Shown here piece after piece: positions 13,185 through 20,342 of a stretch of DNA of 22,626 bases (positions are counted from its first letter, which is position 1; each line of letters opens with the position of its first letter). The notes below the pieces were generated by a model. It was not told the origin of the DNA. It did not search any database and saw only the letters and a list, made by a program, of their open reading frames with translations. This DNA comes from Spirochaetaceae bacterium (GTDB lineage: Bacteria > Spirochaetota > Spirochaetia > Treponematales > Treponemataceae). A program made the position numbers and the translations under genes. The DNA is taken from NCBI GenBank assembly GCA_031272345.1, contig JAISTZ010000106.1, forward strand, positions 1 through 22,626, written 5' to 3'.

Positions 13185-15053
13185 TCACCCCGCCTCGATG
13201 AAGCGCACACTGAGGTCGCACAGGCTGATTTTTCCCGCCCGCACGGGAATCACATCGTTGTATGCGGCCTTGCGGGCGGTGGTGATGGTCTCCTGCTTGG
13301 CGATCGACGGGATGATCACCGCGGCCTGGTAACCCCTGGGGTCCACCACGACGGCGTCCCCCTGCCATTCGGGGTGCTCCATGAGGTAGACGAGAGTCCA
13401 GTGGAGGTTTGATTCCCGCTCGGCCTTGCTTACGGCGACCGAGGCAGCGTCCCCCGCGGCGATGCGCTCCAACACGGCGTCCTTGTCCAGGGGCCGCTCC
13501 CCGTCGATGAACGCCCGGAGCTGCTGGTGGGCCACCAGGTCCCCGTAGCGCCTGAGGGGGCTCGTCACCTGACTGTACATGGCCAGCCCCAGGCCCGCGT
13601 GGGACGAGGGGGAGGCGCTCATCACCCTGGAGTGCATACTCCTGATGCGGGCGTAGTTCCCCGCCATGCCCTCGGGAATCACCTCCGGGAACACGGGCTT
13701 GGGCTGACAGGCGTATGGGAAGGCGATTCCGTGCCTGAAGGCGAACCGGGCGGCGGCCTCCCCCGCAAGGAGCATCATCTCCCGCACCACGCCGGCGCTC
13801 TCCGGGTGGGCCACGGGCTCGATGGACACGGCGTTGTCCCGCACCTGGATGTGCACCTCGGGCATGTCTATGGTGAGGGCCCCCTGTTTTTCCCGCCTGG
13901 CCTGGTTGCGCCGGGCGAGCTCGAACAGGGGTGACAATTCCGGGCTGTCCCTGAGGCGGTCCGCTTCGTCGTAGGTGTACCGTTTTACCCGCAGCCGGGT
14001 CTTGAGGACCTCGCAGGAGGCGACGTTCCCCCCCTCGTCGAACCCGATTTTGAATGACAGGGCCCTGGAAACCTCCGAAAGCCCCAGGGCGTAGTCCGCC
14101 AGGGAGCCCTCGCAGAGCATCCGGGCGGCCCCTTCGGGCAGGTAGAGGGTGGCGCCCCTGTTCCGGGCGGCTAGGTCGGCCCTGGTATCGGGCTTGACGA
14201 TGCTTGCGGGGTCCGCCACGTGCACCCACAGGTGTTGGCCGTCAAAGAAGACCGCGTCGTCCGGGTCGTCGCACCAGGGGGAGTCAATGGCGAAGGCAGT
14301 GTGCCCCGGCTCGAACCGCTCCTCCTCCGGGGGCGCGCCGAGGGGCTCCTGGCTCGACCGCATGGAAAGCCCCCGCCGGGCGGGGTGGGGATTCTTGCGG
14401 GTGGTCCACACCCCCGTTTCCAGGAGCACCCCGTGGGCCTTCTCCGGCGTAAGGGGGAAGCCCGCGTCCTGGAGGACCCGGCATTTTGGGGACTGGCCCA
14501 GGGCGAAGGCCTCCACCTCCTGCATGGCCCGCAGATCCCCCGGGAGGTCGAGGTTTTTTGCCCTGAGCCGGGCGATGAATTCCTGTCGGCCCCTTTCGTC
14601 ATCCTCGGATTTTTGGGCCCTGGCACGGAGCTTTTCCGCTTCCTCCGGGGTACGGAGGGCGAAAGAGACCCCCCCAGGCCCGGGGGTGGCCTCCTGGAAC
14701 AGGGGGGATTCCCTGACCGCGCGGTACTGGGCCCAGGCGTCGGCCGGGGCGCAGCTCCCGAAGGCCAGCTCCGCGATGGCCCGGAAGGGGACGGCCCCCC
14801 CGGCGCCCTGGTCTTCCAGAAGGAGCTCGTGGGCCTCGGCGAGGCGCTTTTCCCCGTCGTCCCTGTTGAAGCGCTCCGCGGCCCCCAAGGCGGCCTTGAG
14901 GGACTCCAGGGGCCCCGGATGCAGCAGGACCACGTCCTTTTCCCGGACCCGCTTGGACTCCCCGGACGCGCAGACTATGGTGATTTTTTCTCCGGCCTCA
15001 GAGACGACCGCGGGTTCGTTCTTGTAGAGCGCCAGGGCGTTTTTGCCGATCAT
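13185..15053 (-). CDS. RNB-domain exoribonuclease (RNase II family)
   Basis: 622 aa. The catalytic RNB domain starts near 250: AIDSPWCDDPDDAV holds Asp257, Asp263, Asp265 and Asp266 in the exact spacing of the four metal-binding Asp of RNase II (D201, D207, D209, D210). The TSPLRRYGDLVAHQQL block near residue 510 is the other family signature, containing the conserved arginine that supports catalysis. The N-terminal 240 residues are not an obvious pair of cold-shock domains and have a helical, charged character, as in shorter RNB proteins of spirochaetes and cyanobacteria. A C-terminal S1-like part is short. It degrades single-stranded RNA 3' to 5' in the cytoplasm. The ATG lacks a ribosome binding site and sits almost at the predicted transcription start. 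Confidence 0.88.
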   Translation of the reverse strand: MIGKNALALYKNEPAVVSEAGEKITIVCASGESKRVREKDVVLLHPGPLESLKAALGAAERFNRDDGEKRLAEAHELLLEDQGAGGAVPFRAIAELAFGSCAPADAWAQYRAVRESPLFQEATPGPGGVSFALRTPEEAEKLRARAQKSEDDERGRQEFIARLRAKNLDLPGDLRAMQEVEAFALGQSPKCRVLQDAGFPLTPEKAHGVLLETGVWTTRKNPHPARRGLSMRSSQEPLGAPPEEERFEPGHTAFAIDSPWCDDPDDAVFFDGQHLWVHVADPASIVKPDTRADLAARNRGATLYLPEGAARMLCEGSLADYALGLSEVSRALSFKIGFDEGGNVASCEVLKTRLRVKRYTYDEADRLRDSPELSPLFELARRNQARREKQGALTIDMPEVHIQVRDNAVSIEPVAHPESAGVVREMMLLAGEAAARFAFRHGIAFPYACQPKPVFPEVIPEGMAGNYARIRSMHSRVMSASPSSHAGLGLAMYSQVTSPLRRYGDLVAHQQLRAFIDGERPLDKDAVLERIAAGDAASVAVSKAERESNLHWTLVYLMEHPEWQGDAVVVDPRGYQAAVIIPSIAKQETITTARKAAYNDVIPVRAGKISLCDLSVRFIEAG

Positions 15054-15060
15054 GGGCCAG

Positions 15061-15089
15061 AGTGTACAGGAAAATCCCGGCCCGGTCTA
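15061..15089 (-). promoter_or_regulatory. Promoter of the RNB nuclease gene, implying a leaderless mRNA
   Basis: Minus strand TAGACC (15089-15084), 17 bases, TACACT (15066-15061). The start point would fall at about 15054, next to the ATG at 15053. It overlaps the stop codon of the upstream ATPase gene. Confidence 0.4.
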
Positions 15090-16208
15090 GGGGCGCAGAT
15101 CCCGCAGAAACCTCTCCGCCAGGCGCACCTCGACGGCCCCGTCCCGGTATTCCCGCCGGAGATTTTTCACCACCTGCACGCCGGGGATGTTGTATTTGGC
15201 GGAAAAATACCGCAGATGTTTGCCCACGGCGGAATCCGAGAGCTTGGCCTCAGCCAAAAAAGCGGGCTCGTCATTTTTGACCAGGCAAAAGTCAACCTCC
15301 CTGCCGTCCTTTGTGCGCAGGTAGTGCAGGCAGGCGCGGACGCCCTCCCGGTCTTCCAGGGCCGCCGCATGGCCGTAGAGCGACAGGGCCGCAAGGTTTT
15401 CGAACTTTGCGCCCCCATCCCCCTCCACCATGCCGGTGTCGAAAAAATAGAGCTTCGGCTCCTTTACGAGGGACCGGGCGATGGTGCGGGAGAAGGGCGT
15501 CACCCTGAACACGATGCAGAGGGCCTCGAAAATCTGGATGTAGTTTTTTACCGTATTCGGCGAAATTCCCGCGTCCCCGGCTATGGACGTGTATGACACC
15601 GGCGAACCCACGCGCCGGCGCAAAAGATTCAGCGTGAGCTCCAGGGACTTCAAATCGTTCAGCCGCCCGAAATCCAGGGCGTCCTCCCGGACGAGCCCGC
15701 CGGCGTACTGGTTGCGCCAGCGGGCGGCCCAGGAATCGGCGGCCGCAAGGTAGGGCTCCGGGAACCCGCCCCGGGCAAGCAGCCTGTCGATGTCGGGCTC
15801 GGCCCCGGCGGCGGCGAGCTCCCCGGGGGACAGGGGGAACAGCCTGTGGGTAAAGAACCGCCCCGCAAGGGAATCCCCGGTCTGCCGCCAGAAATCCAGC
15901 CTGGCGCTTCCGGTGACGATGATTTTGAGGTGTTCCGGCCTGGTGTCGAAAATTCCCTTTATATAGTTCTTCCACCCCGGCATTTTGTGCAGTTCGTCCA
16001 GCACGAGCAGGTCCGTGGCGGGGAGCCAGCTTGTCCCCTCGATGATTTTTCTGTCCTCGATCCGGTCGTAATTCAGGTACACCGGCGCGCGGAAAGATTT
16101 GGCTATATCCTTGGCGAGCCAGGTTTTGCCCACCTGTCTGGGCCCGGTGATGAACACGATTTTGGACGCAAGGTCCCGGAGTATCTGCCCTTTGATTGCC
16201 CGTTCCAT
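15087..16208 (-). CDS. AAA+ ATPase with DUF4143 domain
   Basis: 373 aa, the widespread AAA_14 plus DUF4143 type. Walker A GPRQVGKT (22-29), Walker B LLVLDELHK (67-75, Asp71-Glu72), sensor 1 TGSARLD (99-105) and the following GRFFTHRLFPLSPGE (Arg117 region) define the ATPase. The DUF4143 part spans about 190-340 and includes a winged-helix-like segment (YTSIAGDAGISPNTVKNYIQIFEAL) and a nuclease-fold-like end, REVDFCLVKN...AFLAEAKL, with the Asp and Glu-x-Lys pattern of PD-(D/E)XK folds. The biological role of this family is poorly known; defence or mobile-element functions have been suggested. The start codon has no ribosome binding site and is preceded two bases upstream by three tandem palindromic repeats. 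Confidence 0.85.
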   Translation of the reverse strand: MERAIKGQILRDLASKIVFITGPRQVGKTWLAKDIAKSFRAPVYLNYDRIEDRKIIEGTSWLPATDLLVLDELHKMPGWKNYIKGIFDTRPEHLKIIVTGSARLDFWRQTGDSLAGRFFTHRLFPLSPGELAAAGAEPDIDRLLARGGFPEPYLAAADSWAARWRNQYAGGLVREDALDFGRLNDLKSLELTLNLLRRRVGSPVSYTSIAGDAGISPNTVKNYIQIFEALCIVFRVTPFSRTIARSLVKEPKLYFFDTGMVEGDGGAKFENLAALSLYGHAAALEDREGVRACLHYLRTKDGREVDFCLVKNDEPAFLAEAKLSDSAVGKHLRYFSAKYNIPGVQVVKNLRREYRDGAVEVRLAERFLRDLRP

Positions 16209-16210
16209 AA

Positions 16211-16306
16211 CGACTATTTTGCAACGTTTTGCGGAAAAGTCAAGACTTTTTTGCAGAATTTTGCGGAAAAGTCACGACTATTCCGCAAAATGCTGCGGAA
16301 TAGTCC
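16211..16306. repeat. Three tandem 32-bp stem-loop repeats upstream of the AAA+ ATPase gene
   Basis: Units 16211-16242, 16243-16274 and 16275-16306, each beginning (C/A)GACT and ending AGTC(A/C). Each unit is an inverted repeat with 12-base arms and a 6-base loop. Unit 3 is perfect (GACTATTCCGCA and TGCGGAATAGTC). In units 1 and 2 the CC of the left arm is TT, which still pairs with GG as U-G in RNA made from the plus strand; unit 2 pairs at all 12 positions, unit 1 at 11. On the minus strand these would be A-C mismatches. There are no unique spacers, so this is not a CRISPR array. Confidence 0.8.
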
Positions 16307-16342
16307 TCTGGGCGCCCGGCGCATGCGCCTGGCGCCAAGAGG
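16305..16342. repeat. 38-bp near-perfect palindrome (REP-like, copy 2)
   Basis: CCTCT and AGAGG form the ends, GGCGCC occurs on both sides, and GGCGCATGCGCC is the centre; only a few positions break the symmetry. The core is shared with the element behind cbiO (8614-8662). It lies between the tandem stem-loops and the terminator of the cassette B membrane protein. Confidence 0.65.
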
Positions 16343-16352
16343 GTCCCGCCCC

Positions 16353-16389
16353 AAAAAAAATGTCCGGCATGGCCTGAGCCACACCGGAC
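16353..16389 (-). terminator. Intrinsic terminator of the cassette B membrane protein gene
   Basis: Minus strand: GTCCGG (16389-16384) pairs perfectly with CCGGAC (16367-16362) around an inner TGG/CCA stem, followed by AT and a run of T (16360-16353). Same design as the cassette A terminator at 4344-4380, with the segment CCATGCCGG identical. Confidence 0.75.
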
Positions 16390-16442
16390 GCAACGATAAA
16401 CCCGCGCTCCGTTTGTTCCCATGCCAGGAGCCGTGTGATAGA

Positions 16443-16910
16443 CTAGAATGACCAGCCGAAACTACAGAACGGGACGCCGCCGACACTCACCCCGTTTTCA
16501 CCGAGGGTGATAGGAACGGTTACACCCGGTTCCACAAAGAACCCGCCGGGTTTGCCCGGATCAAACTTCCATCCCAGGCCCGGACTGATGGAAACACCGC
16601 TGGAAGCACCAGTGTCTAGAACCATGTGTATGTGGTACCCCAGACCGAGTTCCCCATAGAGGCCCTTCCACAGGTAGTACCTGGCAAAGGCCCCGCCCTC
16701 CATCTCAGTCCATAAGATGATGGATGAATAATAGGCGTCCACGCCCACCGACAGTTTGGGCAAAAGGAAGCGCTCGTACCGCAAACCGTCGCCGATGATG
16801 CTGATTTGAGCGGAGACAAAATTCTTTTTTCCGCCCCACAGCTCTTCCTGCGCAAAAATCCCTCCTATGACAAGAGTCATAAGAACCACTAGAACGACTC
16901 GTTTCTTCAT
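16443..16910 (-). CDS. Small outer-membrane beta-barrel protein (cassette B)
   Basis: 155 aa. A signal peptide (MKKRVVLVVLMTLVIGGIFAQ) is followed by about eight amphipathic strands: FVSAQISIIGDGLRYERF, LSVGVDAYYSS, GGAFARYYL, GLYGELGLGYHI, GVSISPGLGWKF, GGFFVEPGVTVPI and a last strand CSFGWSF ending in Phe. This is the layout of small OmpA/OmpW-sized barrels. I chose the ATG at 16910, preceded by GGAGA; a start at 16952 would add 14 residues before the signal peptide. It lies 55 bp behind the small gene 16966-17136, almost the same spacing as in cassette A, and ends in a strong terminator. Unlike the cassette A gene it is intact. Confidence 0.7.
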   Translation of the reverse strand: MKKRVVLVVLMTLVIGGIFAQEELWGGKKNFVSAQISIIGDGLRYERFLLPKLSVGVDAYYSSIILWTEMEGGAFARYYLWKGLYGELGLGYHIHMVLDTGASSGVSISPGLGWKFDPGKPGGFFVEPGVTVPITLGENGVSVGGVPFCSFGWSF

Positions 16911-16950
16911 GCCGTTTCTCCTGTGGTCTTTCCCGCCGTCAAATATGTGC

Positions 16951-16967
16951 AAACCGCAAGGCGGTTT
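16951..16967. repeat. Perfect hairpin at the end of the small cassette B gene
   Basis: AAACCGC-AAG-GCGGTTT, overlapping the stop codon of 16966-17136. Counterpart of the stem at 5166-5185. It sits between the small gene and the membrane protein gene. Confidence 0.5.
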
Positions 16968-17136
16968 ATACCTGTCGTAGGCCCCCCCGGGCCGCCCTTG
17001 CCCCCTCGGGCCGCTGCCCCAGGGTTTTGTCCACGGACGCGAGCTTCCGGGTCAGGGCCTCCAGGACCCCCCGGCCCCGGCCGTTCATGCGGCGGTAGGC
17101 CAGAACGAGCCGGGCGTGTTTTTCCTGCAAAGTCAT
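16966..17136 (-). CDS. Small conserved cassette protein (56 aa), homologous to 5164-5373
   Basis: The frame starts at ATG 17136 with AAGGAGA seven bases upstream and ends in TAA at 16968-16966. A longer frame on this strand (17209-16907) is a different reading frame and only a shadow. The protein opens MTLQEKHARLVLAYRRMNG and continues with VLEALTRKLASVDKTLG, matching the core of the cassette A protein; the tail is Arg/Gly/Ala-rich. No signal peptide or membrane segment, strongly basic. Family unknown. Conservation of sequence, of position between regulator and membrane protein, and of gene spacing supports a real gene working with its neighbours. Confidence 0.6.
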   Translation of the reverse strand: MTLQEKHARLVLAYRRMNGRGRGVLEALTRKLASVDKTLGQRPEGARAARGGLRQV

Positions 17137-17180
17137 CCGCTCTCCTTACAAGCCGAATTACAAATTGACTCTTATCGACA

Positions 17181-17209
17181 AGATAATGTTTATTATAAAC
17201 ATTTGTCAA
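17181..17209 (-). promoter_or_regulatory. Promoter of the cassette B small gene / membrane protein unit
   Basis: Minus strand TTGACA (17209-17204), 17 bases, TTATCT (17186-17181). The -10 box is poor but the -35 is perfect. The spacer is filled by the palindrome at 17185-17203. Confidence 0.5.
17185..17203. promoter_or_regulatory. Probable operator: 19-bp perfect palindrome
   Basis: AATGTTTA-TTA-TAAACATT, two 8-bp arms around three bases, lies between the -35 and -10 boxes of the minus-strand promoter in the intergenic region between the small gene and the XRE gene. This is the classic position and form of a repressor site for an XRE dimer. Confidence 0.6.
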
Positions 17210-17236
17210 GGGAAATTCCGTTTTTTATGCTTTTTC

Positions 17237-17265
17237 TTGCTACTTTTTCCGGTTTTTACTACTAT
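17237..17265 (+). promoter_or_regulatory. Possible promoter of the cassette B XRE regulator
   Basis: TTGCTA (17237-17242), 17 bases, TACTAT (17260-17265). The surrounding TTGCTA-T-rich-CGGTTT sequence resembles that in front of the cassette A regulator. TTGACT at 17165 with TATTAT at 17191 is an alternative with a long spacer. Confidence 0.35.
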
Positions 17266-17281
17266 TATTGAGGGAAGGCAG

Positions 17282-17641
17282 GTGCTTTTGGCCGGATATG
17301 ACGTTCAAATCAACCAGAGAATCCTCGAAGTCAGGAAGACCCTGGGGTATTCACAACAGGTTTTTTCGGCGGGAATCGAACTCAGCCGCTCCTACCAGGC
17401 GGGGATTGAGATAAAAAAACACCCCGTCAACGACCGGCTCATCAAGATGATCTGCATGACCTACGGGGTGAACGAAGCCTGGCTCCGCACCGGGGAGGGG
17501 GACATGTTTTCCACGGAAAACGACCCGCGCCTGGGGCGCATCATCAGAAATTTCAACAAAATGGACGAGCTGCTCCAGGATTATGTGGTAAAATACCTGG
17601 ACTGGCTCGTGGACTACTACGGCGGCTGCCGGAAAAAATAA
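17282..17641 (+). CDS. XRE-family helix-turn-helix transcriptional regulator (cassette B)
   Basis: 119 aa from a GTG start with AGGGAAGG about three to ten bases upstream; an earlier ATG at 17165 would add 39 residues of hydrophobic, AT-coded sequence that has no counterpart in cassette A. The HTH domain covers about residues 9-60 (INQRILEVRKTLGYSQQVFS, then LSRSYQAGIEIKK), followed by NDRLIKMICMTYGVNEAWLRTGEGDMF and a C-terminal helix rich in aromatic residues. It is a paralogue of 5498-5878. Probable repressor or switch of the divergent small gene and membrane protein through the palindrome at 17185-17203. Codon use is less GC-rich than in nrdD next door. Confidence 0.83.
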   Translation: MLLAGYDVQINQRILEVRKTLGYSQQVFSAGIELSRSYQAGIEIKKHPVNDRLIKMICMTYGVNEAWLRTGEGDMFSTENDPRLGRIIRNFNKMDELLQDYVVKYLDWLVDYYGGCRKK

Positions 17642-17661
17642 TTTTTTTTTGCAAAAAGCCC

Positions 17662-17690
17662 TTGCGTTTCCATATTTAGTGTTATATGCT
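17662..17690 (+). promoter_or_regulatory. Promoter of nrdR-nrdD, with possible NrdR boxes
   Basis: TTGCGT (17662-17667), 17 bases, TATGCT (17685-17690). In the spacer ATATTTAGTGT (17672-17682) resembles half of an NrdR box, and ACACTA recurs at 17709-17714; autoregulation by NrdR is therefore plausible but not proven. The 86 bp before nrdR hold nothing else. Confidence 0.5.
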
Positions 17691-17727
17691 GGCAAAAGCG
17701 CCTAAAAAACACTAGGGGGAAGTTTTC

Positions 17728-18192
17728 GTGCGGTGTCCGTACTGCGGCAGCCTGGATGACAAGGTTATCGAAACCCGCACCCTCGCCAACGGCGACAGCA
17801 TGAGGCGGCGGCGTGAATGTAATAGCTGCAGCCGCAGGTTCACCAGCTACGAGCATGTTGAACAAATGCCCCTCATGGTGGTAAAAAGGGACGGAAGGAG
17901 GGAGCCCTTCGACCGCTCCAAGCTGGAAAAGGGTATCCGCCAGGCCGTGGTAAAGCGTCCCGTGGCAACCTACACGGTGGAGGACATCGTCAACGAGATA
18001 GAGGACATGGCGGTGATCCGGGGCAAGGAGACCCGGGAGATTTCCACCTCGGAGCTGGGGGAGCTGGTGCTGGACCAACTGTTCCACCGGGACAAGGTGG
18101 CCTATATCCGGTTTGCGTCGGTGTACAGGCATTTTGAGAATATGGAAGAATTTATAACAGAGATTAATAAATTGGGGGGCGCTCATGGGTAG
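17728..18192 (+). CDS. nrdR: NrdR, ATP/dATP-sensing repressor of ribonucleotide reductase genes
   Basis: 154 aa, full family length. The GTG start gives MRCPYCGS; four zinc ligands Cys3, Cys6, Cys31 and Cys34 (CPYC and CNSC) form the ribbon that binds DNA, followed by RRRECNSCSRRFTSYE, the family signature, and an ATP-cone from about 49 to 139 (VVKRDGRREPFDRSKLEKGI). AGGGGGAAG lies upstream. NrdR senses the ATP/dATP balance and represses reductase genes; its placement directly before nrdD, with an 8-bp overlap, makes nrdD its obvious target. Confidence 0.95.
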   Translation: MRCPYCGSLDDKVIETRTLANGDSMRRRRECNSCSRRFTSYEHVEQMPLMVVKRDGRREPFDRSKLEKGIRQAVVKRPVATYTVEDIVNEIEDMAVIRGKETREISTSELGELVLDQLFHRDKVAYIRFASVYRHFENMEEFITEINKLGGAHG

Positions 18193-20320
18193 CGAGGGAT
18201 TTTTTCCGGAGTGGCGCGCGTTTTTGGAGGAAGAACGGAAACCGGCCATGTTCATCAGGCATGTGGTAAAACGGTCAGGGGAGATAAGGGATTATGACCG
18301 TTCCAAAATCAAGGCGGCCATCGGCAAGGCGATCGAGGCGGTAGAAAAACGCCCGGATCCCGGCAGGGCGGAGGCCCTCACCCAGGGGGTAGAGGACAAA
18401 CTCAAGGTCCTCATGTCCCAGAGGCACGTCAACTCCATCCCGGCAATCGAGGAAATTCAGGACATCGTAGAAACGGTCCTCATCGAAGCCGGGGAGGCAA
18501 AGATCGCCAAGGCCTACATCCTCTACCGGGCCCGCCACGAGGCCATCAGGGACGCCAGGAGCCTCATGCTCGACATCAACGACACCATGGACGGCTACCT
18601 GAACCGCTCGGACTGGCGGGTCAACGAGAACGCCAACGTCAACTTCTCCCTGGGGGGGCTCATCCTGCACAATTCCGGTACCATCACGGCGAACTACTGG
18701 CTCAGGAACATCTACTCCCGGGAAATCGCCGAGGCCCACAAAACCGCGGCCTTCCACCTCCACGATCTCTCCATGTTTTCGGGATACTGCGCGGGCTGGA
18801 GCATCCGGCAGCTCATCCAGGAGGGCCTGGGGGGGGTGCCGGACAAAATCACCTCCACCCCGGCGAGCCACCTGTCGACCCTGGTGAACCAGATCGTCAA
18901 TTTTTTGGGTATCATGCAGAACGAATGGGCCGGGGCCCAGGCCTTCAGTTCCTTCGACACCTACCTTGCGCCCTTCGTCAAGGTGGACAACATGACGGAA
19001 AAGGAGGTGCGCCAGTGCATCCAGAGCTTCATCTACGGGGTCAACACCCCCTCCCGTTGGGGAAGCCAGGCGCCCTTCACCAACATCACCCTGGACTGGG
19101 TTGTGCCCGATGACCTCCGGAACGCCCCCGCCATCGTCGGGGGTAAGGAGGCGGGCTTCACCTACGGGGACTGCCAGGAAGAGATGAACGTGATCAACAA
19201 GGTCTTCATCGAGTTGATGATCGAAGGGGACGCCGCGGGACGGGGCTTCCAATACCCCATCCCCACCTACAACATCACCAGGGACTTCGACTGGGACAGC
19301 CCCAACACGGCCCTCCTCTTCGAGATGACGAGCCGGTACGGCACCCCCTACTTTTCCAACTTCGTCAACTCCGACCTGAATCCCGGGGACGTGCGCTCCA
19401 TGTGCTGCCGCCTCCGGCTGGACAAGCGGGAGCTCAAAAAACGCGGGGGCGGGCTCTTCGGGTCCGATGAATTCACGGGCTCCCTGGGGGTGGTCACCAT
19501 CAATATGCCCCAGATCGCCTACCTGGCAAAGACCACGCAGCAGTTCTACGCCCGGCTGGACTACCTGATGGACATGGCAAAGGAAAGCCTGGTCACCAAG
19601 CGCAAGGTGATTCAGCGGCTCCTTGACGGCGGGCTCTTCCCCTACACCAAGCGCTACCTTTCCACCCTGAACAACCACTTCAACACGATCGGCCTGTGCG
19701 GGCTGAACGAGTGCTGCCTGAACTTCCTGGGGGCGGACATCTCCACGCCCAGGGGCAAGGAATTCGCCGAGGAAATCCTCGACCACATGCGGAACCGGCT
19801 CTCGGACTACCAGGAGTCCACCGGGGAGCTCTTCAACCTGGAGGCCACCCCCGCGGAGAGCACCTCCTACCGCCTGGCCCGGCACGACAAGGCGCAATAC
19901 CCGGACATCATCACCTCCGGGGAGGACGAGCCCTACTACACCAATTCCAGCCAGCTTCCGGTGGACTACACGGAGGACGTGTTCGAGGCCATGGACCACC
20001 AGGAGTCCCTCCAGACAAAATACACCGGGGGCACGGTGTTCCACACCTTCCTGGGGGAGTCCGTCAAGGACTGGCGGGCCTGCCGGGACCTGGTGCGGGC
20101 GGTCACGGCGAACTACCGGATCCCCTACTTCACGATTTCGCCGACCTTCTCGATCTGCCGCATCCACGGCTACCTGAACGGCGAGCAATTCGAGTGCCCC
20201 AAGTGCAAGGCCGAGGCCGAACAAAAGCTGCGGGAACAGTTGGCCGCCCTGGAGGACGAGCGGGACGCTTTCATCGCCGCCGCGGACAGGAAGGCCCCCG
20301 TTGGGGCCGCCGCCGGGTAG
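18185..20320 (+). CDS. nrdD: NrdD-like anaerobic ribonucleoside-triphosphate reductase without the C-terminal glycyl-radical motif
   Basis: 711 aa. An N-terminal ATP-cone (VVKRSGEIRDYDRSKIKAAI, about 27-115) is followed by the class III catalytic body: FHLHDLSMFSGYCAGW, NWAG-type QNEWAGAQAFSSFDTYLAPF, MCCRLRLDKRELKKRGGGLFGS, GSLGVVTINMPQIAYLAK, TIGLCGLNECCLNFLG and YFTISPTFSIC. It should reduce ribonucleoside triphosphates to dNTPs without oxygen. The C-terminus keeps a zinc-type site (Cys658, His661, Cys671, Cys674; CRIHGYLNGEQFECPKC), but the usual continuation with RVxGY and the radical glycine is replaced by about 37 charged, helical residues (EAEQKLREQLAALEDERDAF...). The other two frames do not encode the motif either. 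No nrdG activase is in the window. The start at 18185 overlaps nrdR; ATG 18248 (MFIRHVVKRSGE) is possible but lacks a well-spaced ribosome binding site. Confidence 0.88.
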   Translation: MGSEGFFPEWRAFLEEERKPAMFIRHVVKRSGEIRDYDRSKIKAAIGKAIEAVEKRPDPGRAEALTQGVEDKLKVLMSQRHVNSIPAIEEIQDIVETVLIEAGEAKIAKAYILYRARHEAIRDARSLMLDINDTMDGYLNRSDWRVNENANVNFSLGGLILHNSGTITANYWLRNIYSREIAEAHKTAAFHLHDLSMFSGYCAGWSIRQLIQEGLGGVPDKITSTPASHLSTLVNQIVNFLGIMQNEWAGAQAFSSFDTYLAPFVKVDNMTEKEVRQCIQSFIYGVNTPSRWGSQAPFTNITLDWVVPDDLRNAPAIVGGKEAGFTYGDCQEEMNVINKVFIELMIEGDAAGRGFQYPIPTYNITRDFDWDSPNTALLFEMTSRYGTPYFSNFVNSDLNPGDVRSMCCRLRLDKRELKKRGGGLFGSDEFTGSLGVVTINMPQIAYLAKTTQQFYARLDYLMDMAKESLVTKRKVIQRLLDGGLFPYTKRYLSTLNNHFNTIGLCGLNECCLNFLGADISTPRGKEFAEEILDHMRNRLSDYQESTGELFNLEATPAESTSYRLARHDKAQYPDIITSGEDEPYYTNSSQLPVDYTEDVFEAMDHQESLQTKYTGGTVFHTFLGESVKDWRACRDLVRAVTANYRIPYFTISPTFSICRIHGYLNGEQFECPKCKAEAEQKLREQLAALEDERDAFIAAADRKAPVGAAAG

Positions 20321-20342
20321 GCGGCTGCCGGAGGACACAGTT

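Noticed and set aside
16211..16306. CRISPR array
   Set aside because: The 32-bp units are directly adjacent, without unique spacers, and no cas gene is present.
16907..17209. 100-codon minus-strand frame in cassette B
   Set aside because: Pro/Gly/Arg-rich shadow. The 56-aa frame at 16966-17136 has the ribosome binding site and the cassette A homologue.
18275..20338. Very long open frame on the minus strand opposite nrdD (687 codons)
   Set aside because: Shadow frame caused by high G+C at third codon positions; the protein is Val/Gly/Glu/His-rich without family features, and nrdD is unambiguous. The same applies to long antisense frames opposite cbiM, the M20 gene, the RNB gene and parA.
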